Shown one piece after another: positions 50,792 through 59,737 of a stretch of 64,000 nt of DNA (the stretch's first letter is position 1; each line of letters opens with the position of its first letter). The translations under genes were made by a program, and so were the position numbers. Source of the DNA: Thermostichus vulcanus str. 'Rupite' (lineage in GTDB: Bacteria > Cyanobacteriota > Cyanobacteriia > Thermostichales > Thermostichaceae); contig NZ_JAFIRA010000009.1 of NCBI RefSeq assembly GCF_022848905.1, positions 17,229 to 81,228 of the forward strand. The letters run 5' to 3'. The notes beneath the pieces were generated by a model. It searched no databases, had not been told where the DNA came from, and saw only the letters and a program-made list of their open reading frames with translations.

Positions 50792-51742
50792 TCAATGGGA
50801 CGACAACAGGTGACGGGCAGCTTGACCGGGATCCGGCTGTTTCACCAAGGCTTCCCCTACCAGTACAGAGCGAACTCCCCAATCCCGTAACTGTTGCAGA
50901 TCGGCGGCAGTGTAAATACCAGACTCACTCACCACCGGTAGAACGTGCGGGTGCGCCGCACCGCTGCCGGGAACGGCAAGGAGATCCCGGTAGGTGGCCA
51001 ACAGTCGGCGGGTCGTGTTCAAATCCACCGTAAAGGTTTTCAGATCCCGATTGTTGATGCCAATCAGCACCCGCCCCTTGGCCTCCTCCAGTTGAGGTAA
51101 CTGCAGGATCCGCTGCAACTCTTGTGGGGTATGCACCTCCAGCAGAGCCGCCATGCCCAACTGGACAATCAATTTCAGAAAATAACCCAAATCGGTATCC
51201 GAAAGGATAGCCGCAATCAACAGCACCGCATCTGCCCCCAACGAGCGGGCCCACAGAATTTGGTAGGGATAGAGAATGAACTCCTTGCACAGCAGCGGGA
51301 TTTCTACAGCCTGGCGAATTTGCCGGAGATACTCGCCACTGCCCTGAAAAAAACGCTCATCCGTCAGCACCGATAAGCAACTGGCCCCCCCTGCCACGTA
51401 GCTTCGGGCAATTGCCACCGGGTCAAAGGGATCCCGTAGGATGCCGCGGCTGGGAGAGGCCTTTTTTACCTCGGCAATTAAAGAAACCGGGTGGGGAGAT
51501 TGGGTAAGAGCCGCCACAAAATCTCGGGTGGGAGGCGCTTGGGCCACCTGTTGCTGCAACTGCTTGAGGGGCACCTGTTGACGCTGGCGCTCCACTTCCT
51601 GTTCTTTATGCCAGACAATCTCCTCTAAGATATGGCGAGGTTTGGCTTCAGACGAGGCGGATTGATAGACCTGGGAGGCCACCACTATCGCTGGAGCAGG
51701 AGAACGACGACGGATGGACAGTGGTTCACCTCGTAGCTCCAT
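50792..51742 (-). CDS. trpC: Indole-3-glycerol phosphate synthase
   Basis: A 316-residue enzyme of tryptophan synthesis that converts CdRP to indole-3-glycerol phosphate. TIM-barrel signatures are [15 protein letters not shown] (catalytic Lys), [53 protein letters not shown] and [13 protein letters not shown]. The first 45 residues are an N-terminal extension found in cyanobacterial TrpC. The loop before VVSESG is unusually long ([14 protein letters not shown]) and coincides with a diverged dispersed-repeat copy. ATG at 51742 chosen; frame opens to 51772. Confidence 0.95.
   Translation of the reverse strand: MELRGEPLSIRRRSPAPAIVVASQVYQSASSEAKPRHILEEIVWHKEQEVERQRQQVPLKQLQQQVAQAPPTRDFVAALTQSPHPVSLIAEVKKASPSRGILRDPFDPVAIARSYVAGGASCLSVLTDERFFQGSGEYLRQIRQAVEIPLLCKEFILYPYQILWARSLGADAVLLIAAILSDTDLGYFLKLIVQLGMAALLEVHTPQELQRILQLPQLEEAKGRVLIGINNRDLKTFTVDLNTTRRLLATYRDLLAVPGSGAAHPHVLPVVSESGIYTAADLQQLRDWGVRSVLVGEALVKQPDPGQAARHLLSSH
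50951..50974 (+). repeat. Diverged double-hairpin repeat inside trpC
   Basis: GTGC-GCC-GCAC then CGCT, five variable bases, GAACG. The first hairpin is kept exactly and the flanks match the tnpB copies. On the coding strand it is read in frame as the extra loop of TrpC. Confidence 0.4.
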
Positions 51743-52107
51743 AGAACCCCTCAACAGAACTCCACACCACACCCTAGACTACTCTAGTTTTCCAGTGACA
51801 GTTTGAATAGCTACTCCAGCCCTCCGCAAACCCAGCTGCGGGAAGGTGGTTTTTTTTACTCCAGAGGGTGAACGATCCCAACGGAAGCTGGTTAAACTGC
51901 AAGTTAGGATAGGGGCCAAGTTGCCTACTGCATTGCCAAGCATGTGGATCCAATTGGGGTGGGTGGACAAAGCACAAGCACTGGCTATTGAGCCTGGTTG
52001 ACTCGCTGCACCCTAAACACCATCCCAACTTCCCAGGATGGGGGAGCGGCTCGGCTGAGGCAGAATTTAGATCATCGCTGTCTATGCTGTTTTGAAGGAG
52101 TCCAGGT
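51743..52107. other. trpC-hmpF divergent intergenic region
   Basis: About 365 nt. On the plus strand a 5-bp stem (CCGCA 51824-51828, TGCGG 51837-51841) is followed by eight T (51850-51857), a terminator-like structure without a plus-strand gene before it. No other conserved element seen; both promoters must lie here. Confidence 0.4.
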
Positions 52108-53853
52108 GTGCTGTATCTCGCAGAGCTATCCAAGCCAATTGGGTTTGCCAAGTCGTCTCTGCAATTGCTGGCTAAGCAGCAGCAAGACAACACCTGGGTG
52201 GCGGTCAACGAAGACGCCATTACCCTTGAGGGTCGCATTGCCCAGGACGCGAACCGCTTTAAGGATGGCTCCTTGGTGCTAGCGGAAATCTCCGGTAGCC
52301 GTCAGGTTTCCCGCATTAGCGAAGCGGCTCGTCAACTGGTTACTTATTTACAAAACTTCAGCCGCGTTCAGGACAAAGCCCGCAGCCAAGAGGAAGAGAT
52401 CGAAGTTTGGAAGCAATCCCTCACCTTTCAGGCCCAGGAGCTCACCCGTCGCGAGATGGAGCTAGAAGGGCGAGAGGAAGAAATCCAGCGGCTCTACGAG
52501 CAATACAAAGGGGTCGAAGAAGATCGAAAACTCCTGGACAGTCTCAAACAAGAGCTGGAAACCCAACAGGCCCACCTGGCCGAGCAACAACGCCTGATCG
52601 GGCAGCAGCGGGAAGCTCTCCATCAGCGGCAACAGGAGTTGGAAGCACAGTTGCAGGCGGCCCGTTCCAGCCGACTGGGGGAGGAGGAAGCAGTACAGCT
52701 ACAGGCTTTGATTCAGCAGCTCCAGGAGTGTTTACAGCCTGCTCAGGATCCCCTTGCCCCTGTCCAAAGCTTGAAGAACCACATCCAACAGCGCCAAGAG
52801 CACCTAAACCAGCTAATCGCAACCCTAGAACAGGAGCGACAGCAGGCGCAAACTCAACAAAATGAGTTGGATCAGGATCACCACCGTTGGCAAGAGCGCC
52901 GTACCGCTTGGTGGGGATCCCGTCAATTGTGGGATCAAACTCAGGCTGGGTGGCAAGCCCAACAGGGATCCCTGCGGGCTTATCAAGAGCAACTGCAGCA
53001 GATAGCCAAGCAACTGCAACTGCAGGAGATCCTCCACCAGCAAACCTATCGCCTCGTGCAAGAGTACGATTTCATCACCGCCAGCGGAGTGAGCAACGGC
53101 GCGGCAGGAGCGGCAGATCCCCCCATCTCCCTGGAGGAACTGACGACTTTGGTCAGCCAACTGCGGCGGGATTACGAACAGCGCTCTGCTCAGGTGAACC
53201 AACAGCGGGCTGAGCTAGAACAAAACCGGCAAGCCTTGCGGGAACTGCAAGAGCGCTTAGCAACAGCCTCTCCTGATGAGCAGTTTGATATTGAAATGGA
53301 TATCGACTACGCGCAGTCCGCCTGCGGAGCCTTAGAAGAAGCCCTGTTGCCCCAAGAGAAAAACCTGCAACGGGAATACGAAGAGCTTATCCGCCAAGAG
53401 GCCCGACTCAGCCAGTTGCAAGGCCAACCCACTGCTGCCCCTACCCTGCCGACCGTTGATATTGGGCCCATCTTGGGACAGATCGACAGCCAGAAACAAG
53501 CCCTCCTGCAGGAACAGAGTCGTTTGCAAACCCTCATTCAGCAACTGGAATCGTCTCTGCAACCTCAACAGGAGAATCTGGCTCGCCAACGGCAAGAGCT
53601 GGAGCAGCAATGGCGACAACTGGAGGAAGAAGAGGGATCCCTGCGGGTACGCACACAGGCGATGGCAGAAACCTGGGGGCGACTCAATCATCTGCAGGCT
53701 AGCCTCTACCCCGAGCGGGATCTGTGGGCGGATTTGGGGGCACAACTGGCACAACTGGAAACGGATTGGAGTCGACACCAGCAGGAAACCTCCACAGCCC
53801 GCACCCATGTGGAGCAGGTGCAATCTCTCTTGGCCACCCTTGCCCAAGCGTGA
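52108..53853 (+). CDS. hmpF: HmpF-type pilus motility protein
   Basis: A 581-residue protein that is almost all coiled coil. The N-terminal 85 residues (MLYLAELSKPIGFAKSSLQLLAKQQQ.., GSRQVSRISEAARQLVTYLQNFSR) match HmpF of filamentous and unicellular cyanobacteria, needed for type IV pilus motility and taxis. Long Gln/Glu/Leu heptads follow, with a break around SGVSNGAAGAADPP (about 325-340). GTG start at 52108 with AAGGAG upstream, matching the family's MLYLAE. It lies 8 kb from the taxis operon but is likely functionally linked to it. Confidence 0.85.
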   Translation: MLYLAELSKPIGFAKSSLQLLAKQQQDNTWVAVNEDAITLEGRIAQDANRFKDGSLVLAEISGSRQVSRISEAARQLVTYLQNFSRVQDKARSQEEEIEVWKQSLTFQAQELTRREMELEGREEEIQRLYEQYKGVEEDRKLLDSLKQELETQQAHLAEQQRLIGQQREALHQRQQELEAQLQAARSSRLGEEEAVQLQALIQQLQECLQPAQDPLAPVQSLKNHIQQRQEHLNQLIATLEQERQQAQTQQNELDQDHHRWQERRTAWWGSRQLWDQTQAGWQAQQGSLRAYQEQLQQIAKQLQLQEILHQQTYRLVQEYDFITASGVSNGAAGAADPPISLEELTTLVSQLRRDYEQRSAQVNQQRAELEQNRQALRELQERLATASPDEQFDIEMDIDYAQSACGALEEALLPQEKNLQREYEELIRQEARLSQLQGQPTAAPTLPTVDIGPILGQIDSQKQALLQEQSRLQTLIQQLESSLQPQQENLARQRQELEQQWRQLEEEEGSLRVRTQAMAETWGRLNHLQASLYPERDLWADLGAQLAQLETDWSRHQQETSTARTHVEQVQSLLATLAQA

Positions 53854-53972
53854 TTGAAAGCCTGATCCAGCCTATCCAGTTAAATCGCCTCCTGCTTCTC
53901 CGTGGATCCGCGACCTCATCAAGGGGGAGGACAAATCTGGTAAAATTCGGTAGCACTTTGCGGTCATCAAGA

Positions 53973-53996
53973 CCCCAATCCGTTCGGGTTGAGGGG
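53973..53996 (+). promoter_or_regulatory. Hairpin in the plsX leader
   Basis: CCCCAATCC-GTTC-GGGTTGAGGGG folds into a stem of about nine pairs with one bulged A and a GTTC loop, 69 nt before the plsX start. It could end the hmpF transcript or lie in the plsX leader. No T-run follows. Confidence 0.35.
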
Positions 53997-54064
53997 ACTT
54001 AAAAGTCATTTCGATCCGGTTCTTTCCTCGGGCCGCCAAGGGTATTCCAGTGTGAGGTCAGCTT

Positions 54065-55168
54065 GTGCGAATTGCAGTTGATGCGATGGGGGGTGACTAT
54101 GCTCCCGAAGAGATCATCAAGGGTGCCCTGCTGGCCCATCGACAGCTTCAGGTTGAGATCGCACTAGTCGGTCGTCCAGAATCCCTACAACCTTTCTTGC
54201 CGCAGCCGTTGCCGTCGGGGATCACGATTGTGCCTGCCGAAGAGGATGTGGGTATGGCGGAAGAACCCCTGATGGTGCGTAAAAAGCCCAAGGCTTCCAT
54301 CAATGTGTCGATGCAGCAGGTGCGGGCCAAGCAGGCAGATGCGGTGGTGGCAGCCGGAAACACAGGTGCAGCCATGGCCGCTGCTCATCTGGGTTTGGGG
54401 CGGTTAGCGGGGATTGATCGTCCCGCCATCGGCGCTCTTTTGCCCACCCTGAAAGGTAAGCCGGTTCTGCTGTTGGATGTGGGGGCCAATGTCGATTGTC
54501 GGCCTCGCTTTTTGGAGCAGTTTGCCCGCATGGGATCCCTCTATTGCCAGTGTGTGATGGGCATCGATCATCCGCGGGTCGGCCTGCTCAACATTGGCGA
54601 AGAACCCAACAAGGGTAATGATTTAGCGGTTGCCACTCATCAACGTCTTGCGGAATTAAAGGGGATCCGCTTCACCGGCAATGCTGAGGGGCGGGATGTG
54701 CTGACGGGGGAGTTCGATGTTGTGGTCTGTGATGGGTTTGTGGGCAATGCCCTGCTCAAGTTTGCCGAAAGTGTCGGTCAGGTGATTACCCAGGTGTTGC
54801 GGGAGGAGCTACCGCGCGGTTGGCGGGGCAAGATTGGCACCTGGCTGCTCAAACCCAATCTCAAGCGGGTAAAGCGGCGCATGGATTACGTGGAGTATGG
54901 GGGTGCTTTGTTGTTGGGGGTGAACGGGATTTGTGTGATCACCCATGGCAGCTCCAAAGAAGCCATGGTCTATCATGCGATTCGGCTGGCCAAAGAAGCG
55001 GCTGAACAGAAAGTCTTGGAACGGTTACGGACAGAAATGGCAGACAACACCGACTCAAACTCTAACTCGAGGCTGAGGTCTCGACCCGTTGAGAGCAGCG
55101 AGGTGCAATCTCCCGACCTAAACCCAGAAGTCTTGCCCTTTCGACCGTTGGATCGGGTGGAAGGATAG
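54065..55168 (+). CDS. plsX: Phosphate acyltransferase PlsX
   Basis: A 367-residue enzyme that makes acyl-phosphate from acyl-ACP for phospholipid synthesis. Opening RIAVDAMGGDYAPEEIIKGAL is diagnostic, followed by VVAAGNTGAAMAAAHLGLGRL, LLDVGANVDC and LLNIGEEPNKGN, then VVCDGFVGNALLKF. The C-terminal 40 residues are Ser/Asn-rich and probably disordered. GTG start at 54065 with a modest Shine-Dalgarno (GAGGT). It leads the plsX-fabH-fabD operon, a classic arrangement; fabH begins 5 nt after the stop. Confidence 0.96.
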   Translation: MRIAVDAMGGDYAPEEIIKGALLAHRQLQVEIALVGRPESLQPFLPQPLPSGITIVPAEEDVGMAEEPLMVRKKPKASINVSMQQVRAKQADAVVAAGNTGAAMAAAHLGLGRLAGIDRPAIGALLPTLKGKPVLLLDVGANVDCRPRFLEQFARMGSLYCQCVMGIDHPRVGLLNIGEEPNKGNDLAVATHQRLAELKGIRFTGNAEGRDVLTGEFDVVVCDGFVGNALLKFAESVGQVITQVLREELPRGWRGKIGTWLLKPNLKRVKRRMDYVEYGGALLLGVNGICVITHGSSKEAMVYHAIRLAKEAAEQKVLERLRTEMADNTDSNSNSRLRSRPVESSEVQSPDLNPEVLPFRPLDRVEG

Positions 55169-55173
55169 AGCCG

Positions 55174-56205
55174 ATGCCCAACAATAGCCTCCCAACAGTG
55201 CGGTTGGTGGGGATTGGTGCCGCCCTACCGGATCCCTGTCTGCACAATGACGATTTGAGCCACATCGTCGAGACTTCGGATGAATGGATTTGGCCCCGGA
55301 CTGGCATTCGGGAACGACGGATTCTGCCACCGCAACTCAGCGTGGTGGATCTGGCATATCAGGCGGCAACCGCAGCGCTTGCCCAGGCCCAGGTACACCC
55401 CCAAGACTTGGATCTGATTCTGTTGGCCACCTCCACCAGTGCCGACCGCTTCGGGTCTGCGCCCCAGGTGCAAGCGGCTCTTGGGGCCACACGGGCTGTT
55501 GCTTTTGATCTGACAGCGGCTTGCACAGGGTTTGTCTTTGCCGTGGCCACGGCAACCCAATTTTTGCAAACCGGGCTGTACCGACGGGCTTTGGTGGTGG
55601 CGGCGGATGTGCTTTCCCGCACGGTGGATTGGACGGATCGCACCACCTGTGTGTTGTTTGGGGATGGGGCCGGTGCTGTCCTTTTGGAGGCGGATCCTGC
55701 GGCAGCAGCAGATCCGTTGCAGTCTGGCCAACACGGGATTTTGGGCATTGAGTTACGCAGCGATGGTACCGGTAGTGAGCTGCTCAGCTTGCGCATGGAA
55801 ACGGAAGCCAGATCCCTAGTGGGATCCCTGCAGGTGGGGCAATACCGCTGTCGCCCCATCACCATGAATGGGCGGGAGGTGTACAAGTTTGCCGTCCATG
55901 CCGTGCCGGAGGTCATCGAAAAGTCCCTCTTCCGGGCCGGGATCCCAGCAGAAGCGGTGCAGGGGTACTTTGTTCACCAGGCCAACCAGCGCATTCTCGA
56001 TGCCATTGCCAAACGCCTGCAGGTGGATCCGGCTCGCATAGCCAGTGTGTTGGAGCACTACGGCAATACCTCCGGGGCCTCGGTGCCCATCGCTTTGGCG
56101 GATTGGGTGGAAAAGGGGCGCTTTGGCCCCGGCGATCTGGGAGTGATGGTGGGTTTTGGCGCCGGTCTCACCTGGGGCTCGATTGTGTTTCGTTGGGGGA
56201 AGTAG
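55174..56205 (+). CDS. fabH: Beta-ketoacyl-ACP synthase III
   Basis: A 343-residue initiating condensing enzyme: acetyl-CoA + malonyl-ACP to acetoacetyl-ACP. The catalytic triad is in place: Cys117 (FDLTAACTGF), His268 (YFVHQANQRIL), Asn298 (HYGNTSGAS). The N-terminal SDEWIWPRTGIRERR has Trp-Pro where most have Val-Ser or similar. A short insert (EADPAAAADPLQSGQHG) follows FGDGAGAVLL. The fabD start is 4 nt after the stop. Confidence 0.97.
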   Translation: MPNNSLPTVRLVGIGAALPDPCLHNDDLSHIVETSDEWIWPRTGIRERRILPPQLSVVDLAYQAATAALAQAQVHPQDLDLILLATSTSADRFGSAPQVQAALGATRAVAFDLTAACTGFVFAVATATQFLQTGLYRRALVVAADVLSRTVDWTDRTTCVLFGDGAGAVLLEADPAAAADPLQSGQHGILGIELRSDGTGSELLSLRMETEARSLVGSLQVGQYRCRPITMNGREVYKFAVHAVPEVIEKSLFRAGIPAEAVQGYFVHQANQRILDAIAKRLQVDPARIASVLEHYGNTSGASVPIALADWVEKGRFGPGDLGVMVGFGAGLTWGSIVFRWGK

Positions 56206-56209
56206 ATTG

Positions 56210-57082
56210 ATGACCATTGCCTGGATTTATCCCGGCCAGGGATCCCAAGCCGTTGGCATGGGAGCAGACTTACGGGATTGGGAGGGGGCCAAGCAGAAGT
56301 TGGCTTTGGCCTGTGATCTATTGGGATGGGATCCCTTAGCGCTGTTGGAAGAACAAATTCACCAAACTCGCTACACCCAGCCAGCTTTGTTTACCGTTTC
56401 CGCCCTGCTAACGGATTACCTCTATGCTCAGGGCCAGACCCCTGCCTGCACGGCGGGCCACAGCTTGGGGGAATACAGCGCCCTCTATGCGGCGGGGGTG
56501 TTTGACTTTGAAACCGGCTTGCGGCTGGTGGCGCTGCGGGGTCAGTTGATGGATGCGGTAGGAGAGGGGGATCCCGCTGGGGGGATGGCGGCGGTGATCG
56601 GGTTTGACCGAGCCAAGTTAGAGCATCTCTGCGATGTCATTCCCGATGTGGCCATTGCTAATGACAATAGCCCGGATCAGGTGGTGATCACCGGCCATGT
56701 CGATTCTGTGAAAGCCGTCTGTGAGCAACTACAGGCCAAACGGGCTGTTCCTTTGAAGGTGAGTGGTGCTTTTCACTCCTGGTTGATGCAGGCTGCTGCC
56801 GATGAATTTGCCCAAACCCTAGAGGCAATCCACTTTCAAACCCCACGGGTGCCGGTTTACAGCAACAGTACCGCCACTGCCAGCCAAGATCCGCAGCTGC
56901 TCAAACAGGCCCTTTTGGTGCAAATGACAGCCCCGGTGCGGTGGCGGGAAACTGTTCTGCAAATGGCCGCCGACGGCATCCAACAGGTGTGGGAAATCGG
57001 CCCAGGGGCTGTGTTGACAGGGTTGGTGAAACGAACTGTACCGGCGCTGCAGCGACAAAACTTGAGTACCCTAAGCCTCTAG
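56210..57082 (+). CDS. fabD: Malonyl-CoA:ACP transacylase
   Basis: A 290-residue enzyme that loads malonate onto ACP. N-terminal YPGQGSQAVGMG, catalytic Ser85 in AGHSLGEYSAL, active-site Arg in VALRGQLM, and His in SGAFHSWLMQ. Length is normal. Start ATG at 56210 sits in AGTAGATTG, weak ribosome site, so translation is probably coupled to fabH. Last gene of the operon, converging on nagZ, with a phased repeat and a hairpin between. Confidence 0.97.
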   Translation: MTIAWIYPGQGSQAVGMGADLRDWEGAKQKLALACDLLGWDPLALLEEQIHQTRYTQPALFTVSALLTDYLYAQGQTPACTAGHSLGEYSALYAAGVFDFETGLRLVALRGQLMDAVGEGDPAGGMAAVIGFDRAKLEHLCDVIPDVAIANDNSPDQVVITGHVDSVKAVCEQLQAKRAVPLKVSGAFHSWLMQAAADEFAQTLEAIHFQTPRVPVYSNSTATASQDPQLLKQALLVQMTAPVRWRETVLQMAADGIQQVWEIGPGAVLTGLVKRTVPALQRQNLSTLSL

Positions 57083-57107
57083 GTTTTGCGCTTGAGTTGT
57101 CCCCTGA

Positions 57108-57152
57108 TGAGATCCGTTGAGATCTTGAGACCTCTTGAGATCAGCTGAGATC
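57108..57152. repeat. Phased TGAGATC repeat
   Basis: TGAGATC occurs at 57108, 57118, 57136 and 57146, with TGAGACC at 57126, giving spacings of 10, 8, 10 and 10 nt. It lies between convergent fabD and nagZ. Confidence 0.8.
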
Positions 57153-57177
57153 GCCGGGATCAGACCTGTCGAGATGG

Positions 57178-57200
57178 GGATCCGGGGTTACCCCGCATCC
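57178..57200. terminator. Bidirectional hairpin between fabD and nagZ
   Basis: GGAT-C-CGGGG-TTA-CCCCG-C-ATCC is a 9-bp stem with one C-C mismatch, 5 nt before the nagZ stop. Strong stem, no T-run on either side, so it is a structural or rho-type end signal. Confidence 0.5.
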
Positions 57201-57204
57201 ACCC

Positions 57205-58719
57205 TTAAGCTGGGATCCGACCCAACAAAACCTCCACCAAAGCCTGTAGAGAAACGGGGGTTGTGCCGTAGCAAGCCAGGTAAACTGGGATCTGCGGCAG
57301 GGCGGATGGATCCTCGGGGGATCCCAAGGCTAAGCCGATCACTTTTTCGGGGGAAAGGGCGCTCACCAGCTTCGCCAGTAACTCACTCTGGGCCGGGTGA
57401 CGAAAGAGATCCAGGGATCCCACCACCACTTGCTCAGCCCTTTTGACCCTTTCCAGGAGTATTGGCCAATCCTCAGGGTTGGGATCCAGGGTAATCCGGA
57501 AAACTTGAGCACTGGGTAAGGCGTGTTGCAGCAGCTCCCCCAAGAGAGGAACCGGGGTAATCAGCAATAGGTCAGGGGCTAAAGGGGGCAGGGATCCCTT
57601 GAGAAGGGTAATGCTGGCTAGGGCAATGCGCTGAGCGAGAGCCTGATGACTGGGACTGGTGGCAGGCTTGGCGGTTTCTGCCCTTTTCGAGTCGGGTGGG
57701 GATCCCAAGCGATAGCGTTGTTTCAAGTTCAGGATCCGCTGCACCGATTGCTCCAGTTGCTGCACCGATAACCGTCCGCTGCGGAACCCCCGCAACAGGT
57801 GGGCATAGGCTTCTTTTTGCACCACCGGTGTAAAGCCGCGATCCGCTCCAAACAGAAGAATATCGGCCCCCGCTTGAAAAGCCAGTTCTGCCGCCTCCGG
57901 GATCCCGTAGGTTTGGGCAATGGCCCCCATGGTCATGGAATCCGTGAAAATGACCCCTGTAAACCCCAGCCGTTGCCGCAACTCGCCAGACAAGATCTCA
58001 GGAGCCAGTGTTGCCGGTCGTTCGGATCCCAGGGCAGGCATCACCACATGCGCCGTCATGATTGCTTCTGCCCCTGCTTGGATCAGGGCTTGAAAGGGGT
58101 AGAGTTCCGTGGCTTGCAGCTCCACCAGCGGGCGATCCACCCGTGGTAACCCCAGGTGGGAATCGATATGGGTATCCCCATGGCCGGGAAAATGTTTCGG
58201 GGTACAGAGGATCCCGGCTTGTCGATACCCCCGCAGCATCGCCAGGCCGTAGTCCGCCACCTGTTGCGGGTCAGACCCAAAGGCACGGATGCCGATGATT
58301 GGGTTGTAGGGGTTGCTGTTGACATCGACAACGGGCGCGAAGTTCAGGTTGAACCCCAAGCTTTTTAGCTCGATGCCCACGACTTGGGCCATGGCTTCGG
58401 CATCTTCAAGGGATCCCGCTGCCGCTACCGCCCTAGCGCTGGGAAAAACCGTCACCCCTTCTGTGAGACGCACCACCGGCCCCCCCTCTTGGTCAATACC
58501 CATCCACAAGGGGATCCGACTTTGGGCTTGGGCAGACGCAGTTAGCTGAGCGACTTGGGACAGCGTTTGGATATTCCCAGCAACCGAGTAGAAGATCAGC
58601 CCACCTATGTGATACTCCCGGATCATTTCTTTCAGGGCAGGCGATAGCAACGGCCCCTCGAAATAAACCAAAAATAGTTGCCCCACCTTTTCCTCAAGGC
58701 TCCAGGTACTCAGATCCAT
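57205..58719 (-). CDS. nagZ: Beta-N-acetylhexosaminidase (GH3), NagZ-like
   Basis: Glycoside hydrolase family 3 enzyme of about 504 residues that removes N-acetylglucosamine from peptidoglycan fragments. Characteristic are WMGIDQEGGPVVRLTEGVTVFPSA, NLNFAPVVDVN, TPKHFPGHGDTHIDSHLGLP (the His-Asp dyad of NagZ enzymes) and the nucleophile in FTDSMTMGAI. The C-terminal 170 residues are a second, less conserved domain, longer than in E. coli NagZ (341 residues). The ATG at 58719 is taken as start; a TTG at 58782 would add 21 residues. No signal peptide, so likely cytosolic cell-wall recycling. Confidence 0.9.
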   Translation of the reverse strand: MDLSTWSLEEKVGQLFLVYFEGPLLSPALKEMIREYHIGGLIFYSVAGNIQTLSQVAQLTASAQAQSRIPLWMGIDQEGGPVVRLTEGVTVFPSARAVAAAGSLEDAEAMAQVVGIELKSLGFNLNFAPVVDVNSNPYNPIIGIRAFGSDPQQVADYGLAMLRGYRQAGILCTPKHFPGHGDTHIDSHLGLPRVDRPLVELQATELYPFQALIQAGAEAIMTAHVVMPALGSERPATLAPEILSGELRQRLGFTGVIFTDSMTMGAIAQTYGIPEAAELAFQAGADILLFGADRGFTPVVQKEAYAHLLRGFRSGRLSVQQLEQSVQRILNLKQRYRLGSPPDSKRAETAKPATSPSHQALAQRIALASITLLKGSLPPLAPDLLLITPVPLLGELLQHALPSAQVFRITLDPNPEDWPILLERVKRAEQVVVGSLDLFRHPAQSELLAKLVSALSPEKVIGLALGSPEDPSALPQIPVYLACYGTTPVSLQALVEVLLGRIPA

Positions 58720-58933
58720 TTCGTTCAGGGGGGAATCGATAAAGCGGGTCAAAAGCGGAATCCTTTTTTTCTCCGATGCCAAGGGTAACTTAAGTTGCGG
58801 ATGGGGAGTTGCAAAGAATCTCTAGAAAATCCCTAGAAAAGTGCCCCATGCTCTACAGGGGGACTCTAAAACCCACACCAAGATGGGTATAAAATGACAA
58901 CAAATCTTTTTATTTTTATATTTCGGGCCGACC

Positions 58934-59737
58934 ATGTTACCCCCACGCCAGTTTTGGATCATGACCTTTCCCGCGTTGGCCGGAGTGACAGTGGCCATCA
59001 GTGGTCTAGGGGCGGGAGGATCCCTGTTGCAGGCAGGAGCGGCAGGTTTGGCTACGGGAATGACGGGCTATGTGGCTTCTGCCCTATCTGCGGGGGAGGC
59101 TAAAGCCCAGATCCAGGCACAATCTCTACAGCAGCATCAAAAACAAAGTGACCTCAACACCCTGAACCTGCAACAGTTGCAAAAAGAGTTTGCCACCCTC
59201 AGAGATATTCTGCAAAACTTACAAGCAGACTTACACAAGTGGAAAACACATCCTAGCCAGCTTCATGCAGAGACTCAGACAAACACTCAAGCCACTCAGC
59301 TAGAGCAAGAGATAGAATCTCATAGACAGTTGCTTGCCGATCTGCAGCAAGAAGAGCAAACCCTACAAGACTCGATTCAAGATCTACAAACCAAAAGACA
59401 AAAATTAATTCAGTATCTCAAAGATGGTATTGCTAAGGTAGAGCAGCTGCAATCAAAACGGGATCTCTTAAATCAGGATATCAACCGCTTAACTCAGTCT
59501 CGACAATCCATAGGCTCCACTAGGAACAAGGTTAAGACTCAGGTTGCAAGCGCATCTTTGGGTATAACTTCCTCATCTGTAAAATCTATAAAAATTCTTA
59601 GCTCCGCTGAATATATCAGTAAGTATGATGAGATTTTATCATCTATGGAAGAAAAGATTAAGTATCTAGAAAAAAAGATTAAGTATCTAGAAAATAGAGC
59701 AAAGTCAATTGCTGATTTGGCACCCAATGAACACTAA
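58934..59737 (+). CDS. Membrane-anchored coiled-coil orphan
   Basis: A 267-residue protein. An N-terminal Ala/Gly-rich hydrophobic stretch (ALAGVTVAISGLGAGGSLLQAGAAGLATGMTG) could span the membrane as one or two helices. It is followed by about 200 residues of Gln/Leu/Glu coiled coil. Near the end IKYLEKK-IKYLENR comes from a perfect 21-nt (7-residue) tandem duplication at 59656-59697. The 3' half is AT-rich and rich in Lys/Ile codons, unlike neighbours. I do not recognise a family. It may be recently acquired or fast-evolving. Confidence 0.6.
   Translation: MLPPRQFWIMTFPALAGVTVAISGLGAGGSLLQAGAAGLATGMTGYVASALSAGEAKAQIQAQSLQQHQKQSDLNTLNLQQLQKEFATLRDILQNLQADLHKWKTHPSQLHAETQTNTQATQLEQEIESHRQLLADLQQEEQTLQDSIQDLQTKRQKLIQYLKDGIAKVEQLQSKRDLLNQDINRLTQSRQSIGSTRNKVKTQVASASLGITSSSVKSIKILSSAEYISKYDEILSSMEEKIKYLEKKIKYLENRAKSIADLAPNEH

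Noticed and set aside
51774..52238. Minus-strand frame of 154 codons in the trpC-hmpF spacer
   Set aside because: Overlaps the 5' end of hmpF and has a Cys/Ser/Leu mix typical of a chance frame.
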